A DNA stretch of 64,000 nucleotides from positions 2,182,207-2,246,206 of the forward strand of contig NZ_CP021416.1 in the NCBI RefSeq assembly GCF_002162315.1, read 5' to 3'. Each line of letters opens with the position of its first letter. Position 1 is the stretch's first letter. This stretch comes from Sulfurospirillum diekertiae. GTDB lineage: Bacteria > Campylobacterota > Campylobacteria > Campylobacterales > Sulfurospirillaceae. The notes below the pieces were generated by a model. It did not search any database. It saw only the letters and a program-made list of their open reading frames with translations, and was not told the DNA's origin. Made by a program: the position numbers and the translations under genes. Shown here in pieces: positions 19,696 through 29,357 of the stretch.

Positions 19696-21849
19696 CTAAA
19701 TTTTGAGCCGATACACTTTAGCATATGCCTCTAAACTAATCGGCTCGAAAAATCGTTCATCATAATTTTCTAATACAAAAAGTTGAATATAGGTCGAATT
19801 AAACATCGATTCATCCAGAATCAGAAACGTATTGTAGGCTTGCATATAGATAATTGAGAAAACACCATCTGAATGGATCATCGTTTGTTCTTTGACAAAT
19901 TTAAATTCTGGTGTATACGATGTTTGAATAAAATATTTAATAGGAATATCCTGTGCCCCAAGTTTTAATACGCCTTTAGCTTTATCCAGTACAAGACCAC
20001 TGCTAAAATCTAGCGTTGTACCATTATCTTTAAAACGATTTGTCTGAAAAAAGAAGGGCTGACGTACCATTTTGCCACTCATGACATCCAGATTACTAAA
20101 CTGCGCCACCGTTGGGAAAATGCTCAACATACGGTAAGGCAGATAAAAATAGATTTCACGTGTTTTAGCAGGCATTGAGAGAGGTGTTTGCAAAGCATCC
20201 AGAAAGTCATTCGCATCATGAAAACCATAATCTAATGTCATTTGAGCCGTGTTGTTCATGATTTTTTTCTGCTCATTTTTAGCTTTTGTCTCATTTTGCT
20301 CTGCCACTAAAAATGCTTTTTCCGTATATTCAACTTCAAGTCGTGCTAGCCTTGCTGCACTCTCTTGGGGGTTAGTTAACATAAAGCTTACAGGGAAATT
20401 AACATTCCCATCATGTTTTGCTCCATCTATCAAGGTTTTTGCATCTGTATAATAACGAATAGGATACCCATAATCCCACCATGCAACAATATAGTCTTCT
20501 CGATCCGCTATTTTTCTAAGTGAATCCAGTTGTTCTACTTCTGTTTTGTTAAACACTGTGGGTACACGATATTCAATAATATGCAAAAGATTTGGATATA
20601 AAATCCCTAGGCTTGAGAGAATCACAAAACTTGATTTAACAATGCTTCCAAGCTTTTCATTCACAAACAATTGGGTGATATAAGCACTCCATGTAAAAAG
20701 TAGATACGACACACCTAATGCACATACGGGAACTGCATAAATCGTGAAGCGAAGTCCGCCCCAAAGGGCCAAAAACCCAAGCCCTAAAAGGGGAAGGCCT
20801 AAAAGTATTACAGGGTATTTTTTGGCCATTAAGACATAGCCAACAAGAGAGAGTAGGAAAGTAATCGTATGTCCACTAATGCGTTCAGCAAAGGTTACAA
20901 AATCAATTTGACCAGCTTCACGAACCGTTTGCATCACGGAAAAAAAATGCAATGGTAAAATATCCTTGCTTGTTTCTATTGCATCTTTAAAAACATAAAG
21001 TTTAAGTCTAAGCCAAATAGGATCTAGTCCTCCACTGAAGAGGAAAAGCGCTCCTGCCGCTGCTAAGAAATACCATACGTACTGTTTTAATCTTTCGTGT
21101 TTAAAACTGATATAAACGCCAATGACAATCAACAATCGTATGGTACTTGGTAAGCCCATCATTGCAAAAAGCATAATCGTTAAAAGCTTGAAATTAAACA
21201 GATTTTTGCGATCAAAGATTAAAGCATACGCCAAAATCAATCCAAAATAAGAAAATTCTAATGAGTAGCTTTGCGGATACCACCAGCGATAAGCAATAAT
21301 TTCTAAAGCAGTGATTAAAAGGTATTTCTCTTCTTTCGTACGGAGTGCTAAAATCAATGACCACAAGAGGAATGTTGGCAATACAATAGTGAGCATATCC
21401 GTGTCATAGTACCCTACCATTGTTCGATTGTAATAACTTACCGCAATCGAGGCTAGAAGCGCTGCTAAAAAACCGACTTCTATCATTTTTAAATTAGAGG
21501 CAATCAAGATAATAGGAATAACGATTAACGATCCAAGTACGGCTGGCATATAAAATATAATTGTTTCAAAAGAAAAAGGCAATACCTTCGCTACGACGTA
21601 GGTAAGCCATGACGCTGCTTCGGTAATCGGAGAAAGATCATGTTGCTTAGTAAAACCACCTAATAAATCTCTAGCACCTTCAGCCCAGTAATACCCATCG
21701 TTGGTATTGATCATAAACTGCCCAGCAAACTTGAAACTCTCAAAATCATTAAATTGATAAACCCAAATCAAACGTATACTAAAGCTAAAAATAAAAGCAA
21801 AAATTATGAGCCCTACAAGGCGTAAATGATTTTGGTTGAGTGTGTTCAA
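19696..21849 (-). CDS. pglB: Oligosaccharyltransferase PglB (STT3 family)
   Basis: Transfers a lipid-linked oligosaccharide to asparagine in D/E-x-N-x-S/T sequons at the periplasmic face. 717 residues, the usual PglB length. About 13 membrane segments fill the first 430 residues; the first periplasmic loop has TNDGYYWAEGARDLL with the metal-binding aspartate. The soluble C-terminal domain carries the hallmark YIVAWWDYGYPIRYY. It starts inside the end of a decayed sugar-transferase gene (21846-22031). No pglA, pglC, pglD or pglK lies beside it; instead a WecA-like gene and an O-antigen-type cluster follow, so its glycan donor is not obvious from this window. Confidence 0.95.
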   Translation of the reverse strand: MNTLNQNHLRLVGLIIFAFIFSFSIRLIWVYQFNDFESFKFAGQFMINTNDGYYWAEGARDLLGGFTKQHDLSPITEAASWLTYVVAKVLPFSFETIIFYMPAVLGSLIVIPIILIASNLKMIEVGFLAALLASIAVSYYNRTMVGYYDTDMLTIVLPTFLLWSLILALRTKEEKYLLITALEIIAYRWWYPQSYSLEFSYFGLILAYALIFDRKNLFNFKLLTIMLFAMMGLPSTIRLLIVIGVYISFKHERLKQYVWYFLAAAGALFLFSGGLDPIWLRLKLYVFKDAIETSKDILPLHFFSVMQTVREAGQIDFVTFAERISGHTITFLLSLVGYVLMAKKYPVILLGLPLLGLGFLALWGGLRFTIYAVPVCALGVSYLLFTWSAYITQLFVNEKLGSIVKSSFVILSSLGILYPNLLHIIEYRVPTVFNKTEVEQLDSLRKIADREDYIVAWWDYGYPIRYYTDAKTLIDGAKHDGNVNFPVSFMLTNPQESAARLARLEVEYTEKAFLVAEQNETKAKNEQKKIMNNTAQMTLDYGFHDANDFLDALQTPLSMPAKTREIYFYLPYRMLSIFPTVAQFSNLDVMSGKMVRQPFFFQTNRFKDNGTTLDFSSGLVLDKAKGVLKLGAQDIPIKYFIQTSYTPEFKFVKEQTMIHSDGVFSIIYMQAYNTFLILDESMFNSTYIQLFVLENYDERFFEPISLEAYAKVYRLKI

Positions 21850-22031
21850 TAACTTCCCTTTCTACTAAGAACGACTAAAATGGTTTTAATTAAGATTTGT
21901 ATATCAAGTTCTATCGACCAGTTGCGAACATACCAAACATCAAGCTGGATTCTCTCGTCATACTCAATGTCATTGTGCGCCCACTTGCTTGCTAGAGTCC
22001 TGTCATATCTAGTTTTACAGCCGTAAAACAA
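21846..22031 (-). pseudogene. Remnant: C-terminal end of a polyprenyl-phosphate sugar phosphotransferase
   Basis: A short frame of 61 codons ends IQLDVWYVRNWSIELDIQIL and then KTILVVLSRKGSY, which closely resembles the last 40-55 residues of the bacterial sugar transferase family (PglC, WcaJ, WbaP), where the pattern DxWYVxNWSxxLDxxIL precedes the end. The catalytic N-terminal 150 or more residues are absent, and a stop codon precedes the frame. The end overlaps the pglB start by four bases. I read it as the relic of an initiating transferase once coupled to pglB. Not a functional enzyme. Confidence 0.7.
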
Positions 22032-22088
22032 TCACTATATTTGCTAATTTTATTTAACTGATATTATTGTTGTGCATTTGCACACATA

Positions 22089-23093
22089 TTAATTTTTTCT
22101 TATTTTTTTTGGTGTTAGGCTAAAATAAAAAAAGACAAAACAAAGTATAAATAGAACAAGGATATAGGAATCATCTCTTACTTTAAATCCTAAGCCTATA
22201 TAGGTAAATAGTATTTGCCATATACCTATTAACATCACTGTCTGAACCACATGCCTATTTTGCTGCTTAAGCACAATATGGTGCATATGTGTTTGATCCG
22301 CTTTGAAGGGATTTTGCTTATTGACAATTCTTCTAACCATTACAATAAGTGTATCTAAGATAGGTATTGCAGCCAGTAATAGCACAGACACTGCTGTAAT
22401 GTAACTCTGTTTAATAGAATAAACGGAAAGAATAACAATGATAAATCCCAATGTTAAACTACCTGAATCACCCATAAAAATTTTAGCTGGATGCCAATTA
22501 AAAATGAGAAAACCTAATATGGCAGACATTAACACTAAGGCGACACCAAATAAAAAATCATCATGCCAACGAAACCCTAAATAAGCAAATGCACAAAGAA
22601 TAACTAGTGATACCAAAGATGCCAAACCATCTAAACCATCGATCAAGTTGATAGAATTGATAAACCCAGCACATGCAATACCAAAAAATAGACACGAAAT
22701 CCAAGTAGGCAAAATAATGTCATAGCCAACAAAACATCCATATTTGTCTATATCAAAACCTAAATAAAATAAAAGTATAGAAGACAAAAAAGTTATTAGA
22801 AGCTTTTTTTTAGAGGAAAGAGGATTGATATCATCATACAACCCTAGTGCAAATATAATAAATAATGGAAGAAAAAACCAATAATCATGGGCAATGTCTA
22901 ATAAAAGCACTCCTAGTATAAACGCTATAAAAATACCCACACCCCCGCTGCGAGGAATAACTACAGTATGATAACTTCGTGCATTAGGTTCATCTAAAAT
23001 ACAAATAATATCTTTATATTTCACTAGCATAAATGAAAGGATTGTTGATACCAAAAAAACACTCACAAAGACACATACATTAAAAAAATTCAA
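22089..23093 (-). CDS. WecA/WbpL-like undecaprenyl-phosphate glycosyl-1-phosphate transferase
   Basis: A 334-residue polytopic membrane enzyme (about ten or eleven helices) of the MraY/WecA family, which starts O-antigen synthesis by moving a sugar phosphate onto undecaprenyl phosphate. Diagnostic motifs are IPRSGGVGIF, GLYDDINPLSSKKK, NSINLIDGLDGLASL, KIFMGDSGSLTLGF and the C-terminal QTHMHHIVLK (the HxHH metal/sugar motif). The sugar is not deducible, though N-acetylated hexosamines are usual. It is the last gene of the O-antigen operon, separated from the previous transferase by 123 bases with no gene. Confidence 0.9.
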   Translation of the reverse strand: MNFFNVCVFVSVFLVSTILSFMLVKYKDIICILDEPNARSYHTVVIPRSGGVGIFIAFILGVLLLDIAHDYWFFLPLFIIFALGLYDDINPLSSKKKLLITFLSSILLFYLGFDIDKYGCFVGYDIILPTWISCLFFGIACAGFINSINLIDGLDGLASLVSLVILCAFAYLGFRWHDDFLFGVALVLMSAILGFLIFNWHPAKIFMGDSGSLTLGFIIVILSVYSIKQSYITAVSVLLLAAIPILDTLIVMVRRIVNKQNPFKADQTHMHHIVLKQQNRHVVQTVMLIGIWQILFTYIGLGFKVRDDSYILVLFILCFVFFYFSLTPKKIRKN

Positions 23094-23191
23094 TTATACC
23101 CTCTCTTATATAGACAATAAAATACTTTATCATACCCATTTAATACTTTAGTTTTTTTAATAAAGGCTAAAAAATCTTTTGAGGATACTTA

Positions 23192-23214
23192 TAGAAGGTT
23201 GGCTATGCCTTCTA
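23192..23214. terminator. Weak hairpin after glycosyltransferase gene
   Basis: TAGAAGG and CCTTCTA form a seven-base-pair stem with a nine-base loop just after the end of the transferase at 23217. No T-run follows on the minus strand. The rest of the gap (23094-23191) is AT-rich with no visible gene. Confidence 0.35.
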
Positions 23215-23216
23215 CC

Positions 23217-24155
23217 TCATTGTACTTGTAAAAAATCACAACGTTTAGATACTAATGTCGCTAAAATTAAACACGCAATAAAAAACAAAACTTTATCTTT
23301 AGTTTTTCGCCTACATTGAGGTGCATGAAAAACTAGTTTTATAAAGCTCCATCGAGTCAGTGCATGCCATTCTTTCACAAAAGAAGAATCTTTCATACCT
23401 ATTAAAAAAGCTATATCTCTTGCTTGCTCAAGTGCTCCACCGTATAAAACTTTTTGAAAACGATGCAAAAATGCTTTCCATCCATAGTTTGCACCGACTT
23501 CATTATCGCTATGTTGGCGATACCGCATGCTCGGTTTTTCATCGATGACCCATGTATAGCCATTGGCACGAGCAAATGCATAACAAAACCAATCATGATA
23601 CCATACATAATTCATGGCTTCTTTTTGATCTATTGCACATTGCTGAATCTTTTTTGCTAATGACTGCGTCATTACATAAGTACATCCAGGACCTGCTGCT
23701 TCAAACAAATAGTCATACTGACATTGTGGCTGCGACTTGACAATCAACTTTTCACGTCCATCTTCCCAAAAGGCTAAGACATTGCTAGAATATCCATCAG
23801 ATTTTGTTTCATTTAATTTTTGGATTGCGTGACTTAACTTATCTTGGTACCAAATATCATCCTGATCTGCAAAAGCAATAAAATCATACGGCGTAAAATC
23901 AACATCACGAATAAGACGAAAGAAGTTTTTTGCGGCACCTCCAAATTTACCAACATCGTTTAAAATAGCAACATATGGATTGGTGCAATAAGTAGCTTCT
24001 AAAAGCTCTCTTGTTCCATCAGTCGAAGGATCAATGCTAATAAAAATCATTACCTCAACATTTTTTTGATTTAGAATGCTGCCGATTTGCTCTTGAATGT
24101 ATTGTTTACCATTATAAGCAGCTAATAAAATGGCTATTTTATTTTGTTTTATCAT
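23217..24155 (-). CDS. Glycosyltransferase family 2
   Basis: A 312-residue GT-A fold transferase. The N-terminus is ILLAAYNGKQYIQEQIGSIL, with SIDPSTDGT and the DxD-like FADQDDIWYQDK near residue 97. A hydrophobic stretch near the C-terminus (residues ~285-305) may contact the membrane. The pattern resembles rhamnosyl- or glycosyltransferases acting on O-antigen chains; the donor sugar is unknown. It overlaps the upstream transferase by four bases. Confidence 0.85.
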   Translation of the reverse strand: MIKQNKIAILLAAYNGKQYIQEQIGSILNQKNVEVMIFISIDPSTDGTRELLEATYCTNPYVAILNDVGKFGGAAKNFFRLIRDVDFTPYDFIAFADQDDIWYQDKLSHAIQKLNETKSDGYSSNVLAFWEDGREKLIVKSQPQCQYDYLFEAAGPGCTYVMTQSLAKKIQQCAIDQKEAMNYVWYHDWFCYAFARANGYTWVIDEKPSMRYRQHSDNEVGANYGWKAFLHRFQKVLYGGALEQARDIAFLIGMKDSSFVKEWHALTRWSFIKLVFHAPQCRRKTKDKVLFFIACLILATLVSKRCDFLQVQ

Positions 24156-24907
24156 CGTATTATAAACTGCCTAATACAACGTAAAATAATATAATACACT
24201 ATAATTCCCCTAAAGCTAATTTTTTTGAAAATTGAGTACTTGGATTTTTCACTTGTCTGAGAAGCGTTTGTAGTATGACGTCTATAATACATCAATTTAT
24301 CATTAGTGAAAACAACTGAACCAAAAATTTCTGAAATCAATCCAATCCACCAATCATGCATAGGTATATTCGTTGGTATAGGCATGGCTCTCTCATATAT
24401 TTTGCGATTAAATGCCATAGCACATCCAATATAAGAATTATGCAGAAGATTGTTCAAAAATCCTCTTTTAGAATGATTGAGTTTATAAAAAGAGTCATTT
24501 AAAAGATGCTTAACTTCATCCACGATTATTACATCACTCATCACTAAGTCATATTTTTGGAGTAAAGGAATGATCGTTGCGAGCTTATAAGGGAACCATA
24601 CATCATCTTGATCACACAATGTAATATATGGAGACGATGAAAACTGCATCAAATATGCAAAATTATTTTTTGCTTCACCCGTACAAATATCATCATCAAT
24701 TAATATAATCTTTTCCGGATACTGTAACATATATTCTTTTATAATATATACAGTATTGTCGATTGAGCCATCATCATGAATAATTAATTTCCAATCTTTA
24801 TAAGTCTGATTTACAATAGAATCAAATTGTTCAGAAAGGTATTTTTCTCCATTATATGTGGCCATTAATATATCGATTGTAGAACTACTTGGAGCAATAT
24901 TTGCCAT
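24152..24907 (-). CDS. Glycosyltransferase family 2
   Basis: A 251-residue transferase with LMATYNGEKYLSEQFDSIVN at the N-terminus, IIHDDGSIDNT and LCDQDDVWFPYK (DxD region) near residue 97. It is similar in plan to the neighbouring 312-residue protein but only distantly so in sequence. Its base composition is noticeably AT-rich, in line with acquisition of this O-antigen segment by transfer. It overlaps both neighbours, so the order of the operon is continuous. Confidence 0.85.
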   Translation of the reverse strand: MANIAPSSSTIDILMATYNGEKYLSEQFDSIVNQTYKDWKLIIHDDGSIDNTVYIIKEYMLQYPEKIILIDDDICTGEAKNNFAYLMQFSSSPYITLCDQDDVWFPYKLATIIPLLQKYDLVMSDVIIVDEVKHLLNDSFYKLNHSKRGFLNNLLHNSYIGCAMAFNRKIYERAMPIPTNIPMHDWWIGLISEIFGSVVFTNDKLMYYRRHTTNASQTSEKSKYSIFKKISFRGIIVYYIILRCIRQFIIR

Positions 24908-25745
24908 ATTTCCCTCTAAAAAAATCTCTAATTCCTTCTAGTGTAGCTTTATTTTTAGCTATTTTATCTTTTTCAAGAACTATAATCTTAATCCATTCAA
25001 AGATAATCCATTTTATGATTTTAAATCCAAATAATGGAAACTCCCAAAAATATTTTTGAAAAAGGTAGAGCCGATTTCGTGTTATGTAGTATCTTCTTAT
25101 GGGACTATGATTAGAATAGCGAATAGATTTAAACCCTAACTTAACCTCCCTAAGATCACCTAAGCAATGTTCTAATAGTGCAAATTCACACAACAATATT
25201 TTGTAACGATTATGTCGCAATCTTAAACAATATTCTTGATCTACGGCATCAATAAACAATTCATTAATAAACTCACCTATCTTTTGATAAATATGAAGAT
25301 TAAGCAAATTCCCAGAAGTCATTACATCAAAGGTTTCAGATACCTTTTGAATTTGGACGGGTTTATTTATAGAATGTTCTAGTACATGTACGGGAGACAT
25401 TATACCTATAGAAGTAATATCGCAGTGTAAAGCACATTGAATTAAATTTTCTAAATTATTACCTTCAAATCTACTGTCTTGATCCATAGTCAAAAGCCAA
25501 GAAGCACCGTCTTTAATGGCTAATTTAGCCCCAACGTTCAAAGCATGTGCTATACCTTGATTCCCACTGTTATTAATATAGATTAAATTTTTAAATTGTG
25601 CAAGACTATCAACAAATTGTCTATTAATAACATCTGAATTATCAACAACATAAAGTTTAGAAACGTTATTAATATAACTTTGAATATTGTTTATTATTGT
25701 TGAATTTGGATTATACAACACGATGATTGCAGAAATTGGATTCAT
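24885..25745 (-). CDS. Rhamnosyltransferase-like glycosyltransferase family 2
   Basis: A 286-residue GT2 protein with ISAIIVLYNPNSTIINNIQS, VVDNSD, NSGNQGIAHALNVGA and LLTMDQDSRF, a combination typical of dTDP-rhamnosyltransferases. This fits the complete rfbABCD set at 33918-38174, though acceptor and donor are inferred. It overlaps the next transferase by 23 bases. It lies directly after the frame-broken transferase at 25747-26710. Confidence 0.82.
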   Translation of the reverse strand: MNPISAIIVLYNPNSTIINNIQSYINNVSKLYVVDNSDVINRQFVDSLAQFKNLIYINNSGNQGIAHALNVGAKLAIKDGASWLLTMDQDSRFEGNNLENLIQCALHCDITSIGIMSPVHVLEHSINKPVQIQKVSETFDVMTSGNLLNLHIYQKIGEFINELFIDAVDQEYCLRLRHNRYKILLCEFALLEHCLGDLREVKLGFKSIRYSNHSPIRRYYITRNRLYLFQKYFWEFPLFGFKIIKWIIFEWIKIIVLEKDKIAKNKATLEGIRDFFRGKYGKYCSK

Positions 25746-25746
25746 A

Positions 25747-26710
25747 TTACTTATTCCTTTTCAAAAATCGCCAAAAAAATCTTAAAAAATTATATGTTTT
25801 CCGTGGAAGTAAGCTGATAAATACGATAATGTATTTTGAATATGATATTGTAAAAGGGAAAATATAAGAGTATTGTTTATAAGTTTTATAGTTTAATATA
25901 TTCATACTTCGAAGAAACAGCAAGTTATTAAAAGAAAAAATATTAGATTTTGTTCCATGATCTAAAATACACTTTAATTTTACATGTAAATCATATTTAC
26001 ATGGCAGAGAAAAAATAAAATTGGACCAAGCAACACAAGCAATATCAAAAACACACGCCTCTTGTGTCCATCCTCTTTTTTTTTAAACGAGTATCGTTTA
26101 TCCCCATCACAGAAATACTATCACTCCAATAAATTGTAAAATTCTTTTCTGCTATATACTCAAATATAATCCCTGTCTGAATAAAAGAAGTATTATAATA
26201 ACGTTCAAAATCAGCTTGGGCAACAAGTCTAGAACTATAAATTAAGCTTGATAAGCAAGTTAGATGCCACCCTAAGTCATTAAGAAGTTTATTAGGATTT
26301 TTATATCGTTGAGATGGTATATTTAAAACACGATTTTCTACATTACAAATAATTACTTCGTATTTATTGTTTTCGGGAAAAAGTCTTAAAAAGTATTCAA
26401 TACCATTACTTGGGATTTGATACGTATCTCCCAACAACCAAATATATTCAGTATCTGGCAATTTTAGTCCAATTTCAAAATTTCTATCAGGCCCTACATT
26501 AGATGCATTTTGGTGATACTTTAATAACGGATATTCCTTCATCCATTTTGAAACTATTTCTCTAGTATTGTCTGTCGATGCATTATCAGATATAAAGATT
26601 TGTATATTGTATTCTCTTGCTAATGGAATATGAAATTCAAGGCAATAATCAAGAAAATCAGCACGATTGTATGTTGGAACCACAATAGACAAGAGACTAT
26701 TATATATCAA
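25747..26710 (-). CDS. Glycosyltransferase family 2, frameshifted at a nine-A run
   Basis: The first frame (26710 to 26045, 221 residues) has IVVPTYNRADFLDYCLEFHI, FISDNASTDNT and the VGPDRNFEIGL segment of GT2 proteins, then ends RLKKKRMDTRGVCF. Dropping one A from the nine-A run at 26076-26084 (T on the plus strand) continues as RGWTQEACVFDIACVAWSNF for roughly another 110 codons to a TAA at 25749-25747, just before the next gene's ATG. The continuation contains a TTACATGTAA palindrome read as DLHVK. The repaired protein is about 320 residues, a normal GT2 length. Without repair, the 300 bases before 26045 would be empty. Confidence 0.75.
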
Positions 26711-28014
26711 TTTTTCCCACCTCTATATTTTCTAAAAATTATTAACACCCAAGGAATACCCCATATATAACTACTCAAGAATCCTAAGAAAAAATACTCA
26801 AACGGCAAATACATAGCAACAAATAAAGTGGTTATAACTATATATACGCCTGTCACAAATGATGAGAGCATCAATGGCTCTTCTTTGTGAGCTCGCATAT
26901 ACATAGCATACCCATTTATGATAATTTGAAATAACCATCCTAAAGTTATGATACTGAGAGAAAAAGGGCTTACCAGCCTATTTGCAAATGGTAAGATATC
27001 TTTCAGAAATAGCACTATGATAAATAGCGTACCCACACTCAAGAGATATGTAATAACTGCTAAAATTAAATGTCGGGTAAAGATAGAATTTAGTGTATCA
27101 TAGTCTTTATGGGCTACATACATATTTGTCTTAGGCGTTATTACTGTCATCCATATATTTGCTATCCCGAAAATTGCCGTACACATTGCAATACTAAATC
27201 CAATTTGTCCTGCTTCAACCACCCCATAATAATGAAAGGCAATTGGTGTAAAAGAAAAAAAGATAAAATATCCACTTATCCAACTTACCGCATATCTTCC
27301 CACCAAAGGCAAAATATCTTTTTCCCAATCATGTACAATATCTTTACTTAAAACAAAACATTGCTTTAACATATATTTATATCTATAAAAAATAATTATC
27401 GTGCCACTGGATGCTCCAATAACCAAAGAAATTGCTAAAGCATATAGTTTTAAACCGAGAACAAGAAGTATCGCTGTAGAAAGAGATGTAATAAAAGAGA
27501 TAAGAAAACGAATTTTTTGAACTTCTCCAACACTATTGCACCCTTCTATAAAAGAAAGTAGCATACTGTTTATAAATACAAAAATAGAAGCAATGCCATA
27601 AACTATCCATGGAATTACCCACATCACATCTGTTTTTTTTTCATTTAATATTATAAAACCGACTATTAAAATGATAGGAAAAGCTAAGCATCCCATGCGG
27701 ATAGACCATTTCATAGAAAACCTAAATAAAGTAGCTATTCTTTCTAAATAATGTTGATTACCAGATAAAGTTTTATTTTCTTCAAACTTTAAATGCGCAA
27801 ATTCATGAGCAGAAAATTGAAGCAATATCGTCGAAAACCCCATATCAGCAAAAATTGCTAATGCAGCCAAACTGACAAATGTATACCAATACCCTTGTGC
27901 CTCTGCACTCAAGTATAATGGTATTAGTATAAGCATTAAAGGACCAGAAAACAACCGCCATATCTGATTTATAGCAGTATGACGAAAATCATGGCTTAAA
28001 AGAGTTTTTAACAA
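26707..28014 (-). CDS. O-antigen/polysaccharide flippase (Wzx-like)
   Basis: A 435-residue protein with about 12 predicted membrane helices and the layout of the MATE/MVF polysaccharide exporters. The start INQIWRLFSGPLMLILIPLY is typical of that family. It would flip the undecaprenyl-linked repeat or chain to the periplasm. Its position between rfbH and the glycosyltransferases supports this. Sequence conservation in the family is low, so the call rests on topology and context. It overlaps the next gene by four bases. Confidence 0.8.
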   Translation of the reverse strand: MLKTLLSHDFRHTAINQIWRLFSGPLMLILIPLYLSAEAQGYWYTFVSLAALAIFADMGFSTILLQFSAHEFAHLKFEENKTLSGNQHYLERIATLFRFSMKWSIRMGCLAFPIILIVGFIILNEKKTDVMWVIPWIVYGIASIFVFINSMLLSFIEGCNSVGEVQKIRFLISFITSLSTAILLVLGLKLYALAISLVIGASSGTIIIFYRYKYMLKQCFVLSKDIVHDWEKDILPLVGRYAVSWISGYFIFFSFTPIAFHYYGVVEAGQIGFSIAMCTAIFGIANIWMTVITPKTNMYVAHKDYDTLNSIFTRHLILAVITYLLSVGTLFIIVLFLKDILPFANRLVSPFSLSIITLGWLFQIIINGYAMYMRAHKEEPLMLSSFVTGVYIVITTLFVAMYLPFEYFFLGFLSSYIWGIPWVLIIFRKYRGGKN

Positions 28015-29357
28015 AAATACCCTTTTTTTGTAATAAGAAAATTCTTGATAATCTCAATCATATAGTCGATTGCTTCATCGCCCATTCCAGGGTAAAGTCC
28101 AATCCAAAAACTATCGTTCATGATCTTATCGGTATTGGGAAGTAAACCTACAGATCTATAGTCTTTATCTTTTTCAAGTGACTCAAATAGGGGATGTCGT
28201 AGCATATTTCCCGCAAAAAGATTTCGTGTTTGAATGTTGTTGTTTTCCAAGTATTCAACAAGATCATTTCTTGTGAATTTTGCTTCTTTTGTCAGGGTCA
28301 TCATAAATCCAAACCAACTGGGATCACTCTGTATTTGTGCTTCTACTAACATTAACTCTTGAATGTCTTTAAGTCCATTGTAAAGCTTTTTAAAATTCTC
28401 TTTTCGTTTTTCCACAAAACTTGGAAATTTCTCTAGTTGTGCACACCCAACGGCTGCTTGCATATCCGTTGCTTTAAGGTTAAAGCCAAAATGGCTATAA
28501 ACGTATTTATGATCGTACCCTTTTGGCAAACTGCCAAATTGTTGGGTAAAACGACATCCACACGTATTATCCACGCCACTTTCACACCAACAATCTCTTC
28601 CCCAATCACGCATGGAGAGCATAATCTTTTTAAGCAGTGGATTGTCGGTATAGGTGGCTCCGCCCTCACCCATAGTCATGTGATGTGGTGGGTAAAAGCT
28701 ACTCGTTCCAATGTCACCCCATGTGCCTGTAGGTTTACCATCATACATAGAGCCAAGGGCATCACAGTTATCTTCAATAAGCCAAAGGTTGTGTTTATCA
28801 CAAAAGGCTTTGACGGCTTTGATATCAAAAGGATTACCAAGGGTATGCGCTATCATCACCGCTTTTGTTTTGGGACTCAGTGCTTGTTCTAACTGTGTTA
28901 CATCAATGTTAAAATGTTTAAGTTCCATATCGACAAAGACAGGTACGGCACCGTATTGAACAATAGGAGCTACAGTTGTTAGAAAACCTGCCGCTACCGT
29001 GATGACTTCATCGCCTCGTTTGACTTGTCGCTCTTTGAGCAGTGGTGAAGTGAGTGCATAAAAAGCCAACAAATTGGCAGAACTGCCACTATTAACTAAG
29101 AACGCCCATCTTACATGTAAAAACTTTGCTAACTCTTTTTCAAACTTTTTAGAGTAATCCCCATATGTCAACCAAAAATCAAGCGAGCTATCGACAAGGT
29201 TCATCATCTCTTTTTCATCAAAGACGCGCCCTGCATAATTAACGCGACTTTCTCCTGCTACAAACGGCTTAGTTTGATTTTTTTTATGCACAAGTTCATA
29301 ATATTCTTTTGTTTTATCTAAAATCTCTTGTTTTAATTGTTCTTCTTGAGTCATCAT
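28008..29357 (-). CDS. rfbH: CDP-4-dehydro-6-deoxyglucose 3-dehydratase (E1)
   Basis: A PMP- and iron-sulfur-dependent enzyme that removes the 3-hydroxyl of CDP-4-keto-6-deoxyglucose on the way to 3,6-dideoxyhexoses. I place the start at the ATG at 29357, which overlaps the preceding gene's TGA. The Schiff-base lysine of the aminotransferase fold is replaced by histidine in SFYPPHHMTMGEGG, the mark of E1. The cluster cysteines are visible as EDNCDALGS and CWCESGVDNTC (C-x-C-x7-C). It normally needs a reductase partner (E3, DdhD/RfbI), which is not in this window. Confidence 0.93.
   Translation of the reverse strand: MMTQEEQLKQEILDKTKEYYELVHKKNQTKPFVAGESRVNYAGRVFDEKEMMNLVDSSLDFWLTYGDYSKKFEKELAKFLHVRWAFLVNSGSSANLLAFYALTSPLLKERQVKRGDEVITVAAGFLTTVAPIVQYGAVPVFVDMELKHFNIDVTQLEQALSPKTKAVMIAHTLGNPFDIKAVKAFCDKHNLWLIEDNCDALGSMYDGKPTGTWGDIGTSSFYPPHHMTMGEGGATYTDNPLLKKIMLSMRDWGRDCWCESGVDNTCGCRFTQQFGSLPKGYDHKYVYSHFGFNLKATDMQAAVGCAQLEKFPSFVEKRKENFKKLYNGLKDIQELMLVEAQIQSDPSWFGFMMTLTKEAKFTRNDLVEYLENNNIQTRNLFAGNMLRHPLFESLEKDKDYRSVGLLPNTDKIMNDSFWIGLYPGMGDEAIDYMIEIIKNFLITKKGYFC

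Noticed and set aside
25746..26044. An empty 300-base intergenic stretch
   Set aside because: After a one-base correction it is an open continuation of the upstream glycosyltransferase, ending just before the next start codon.
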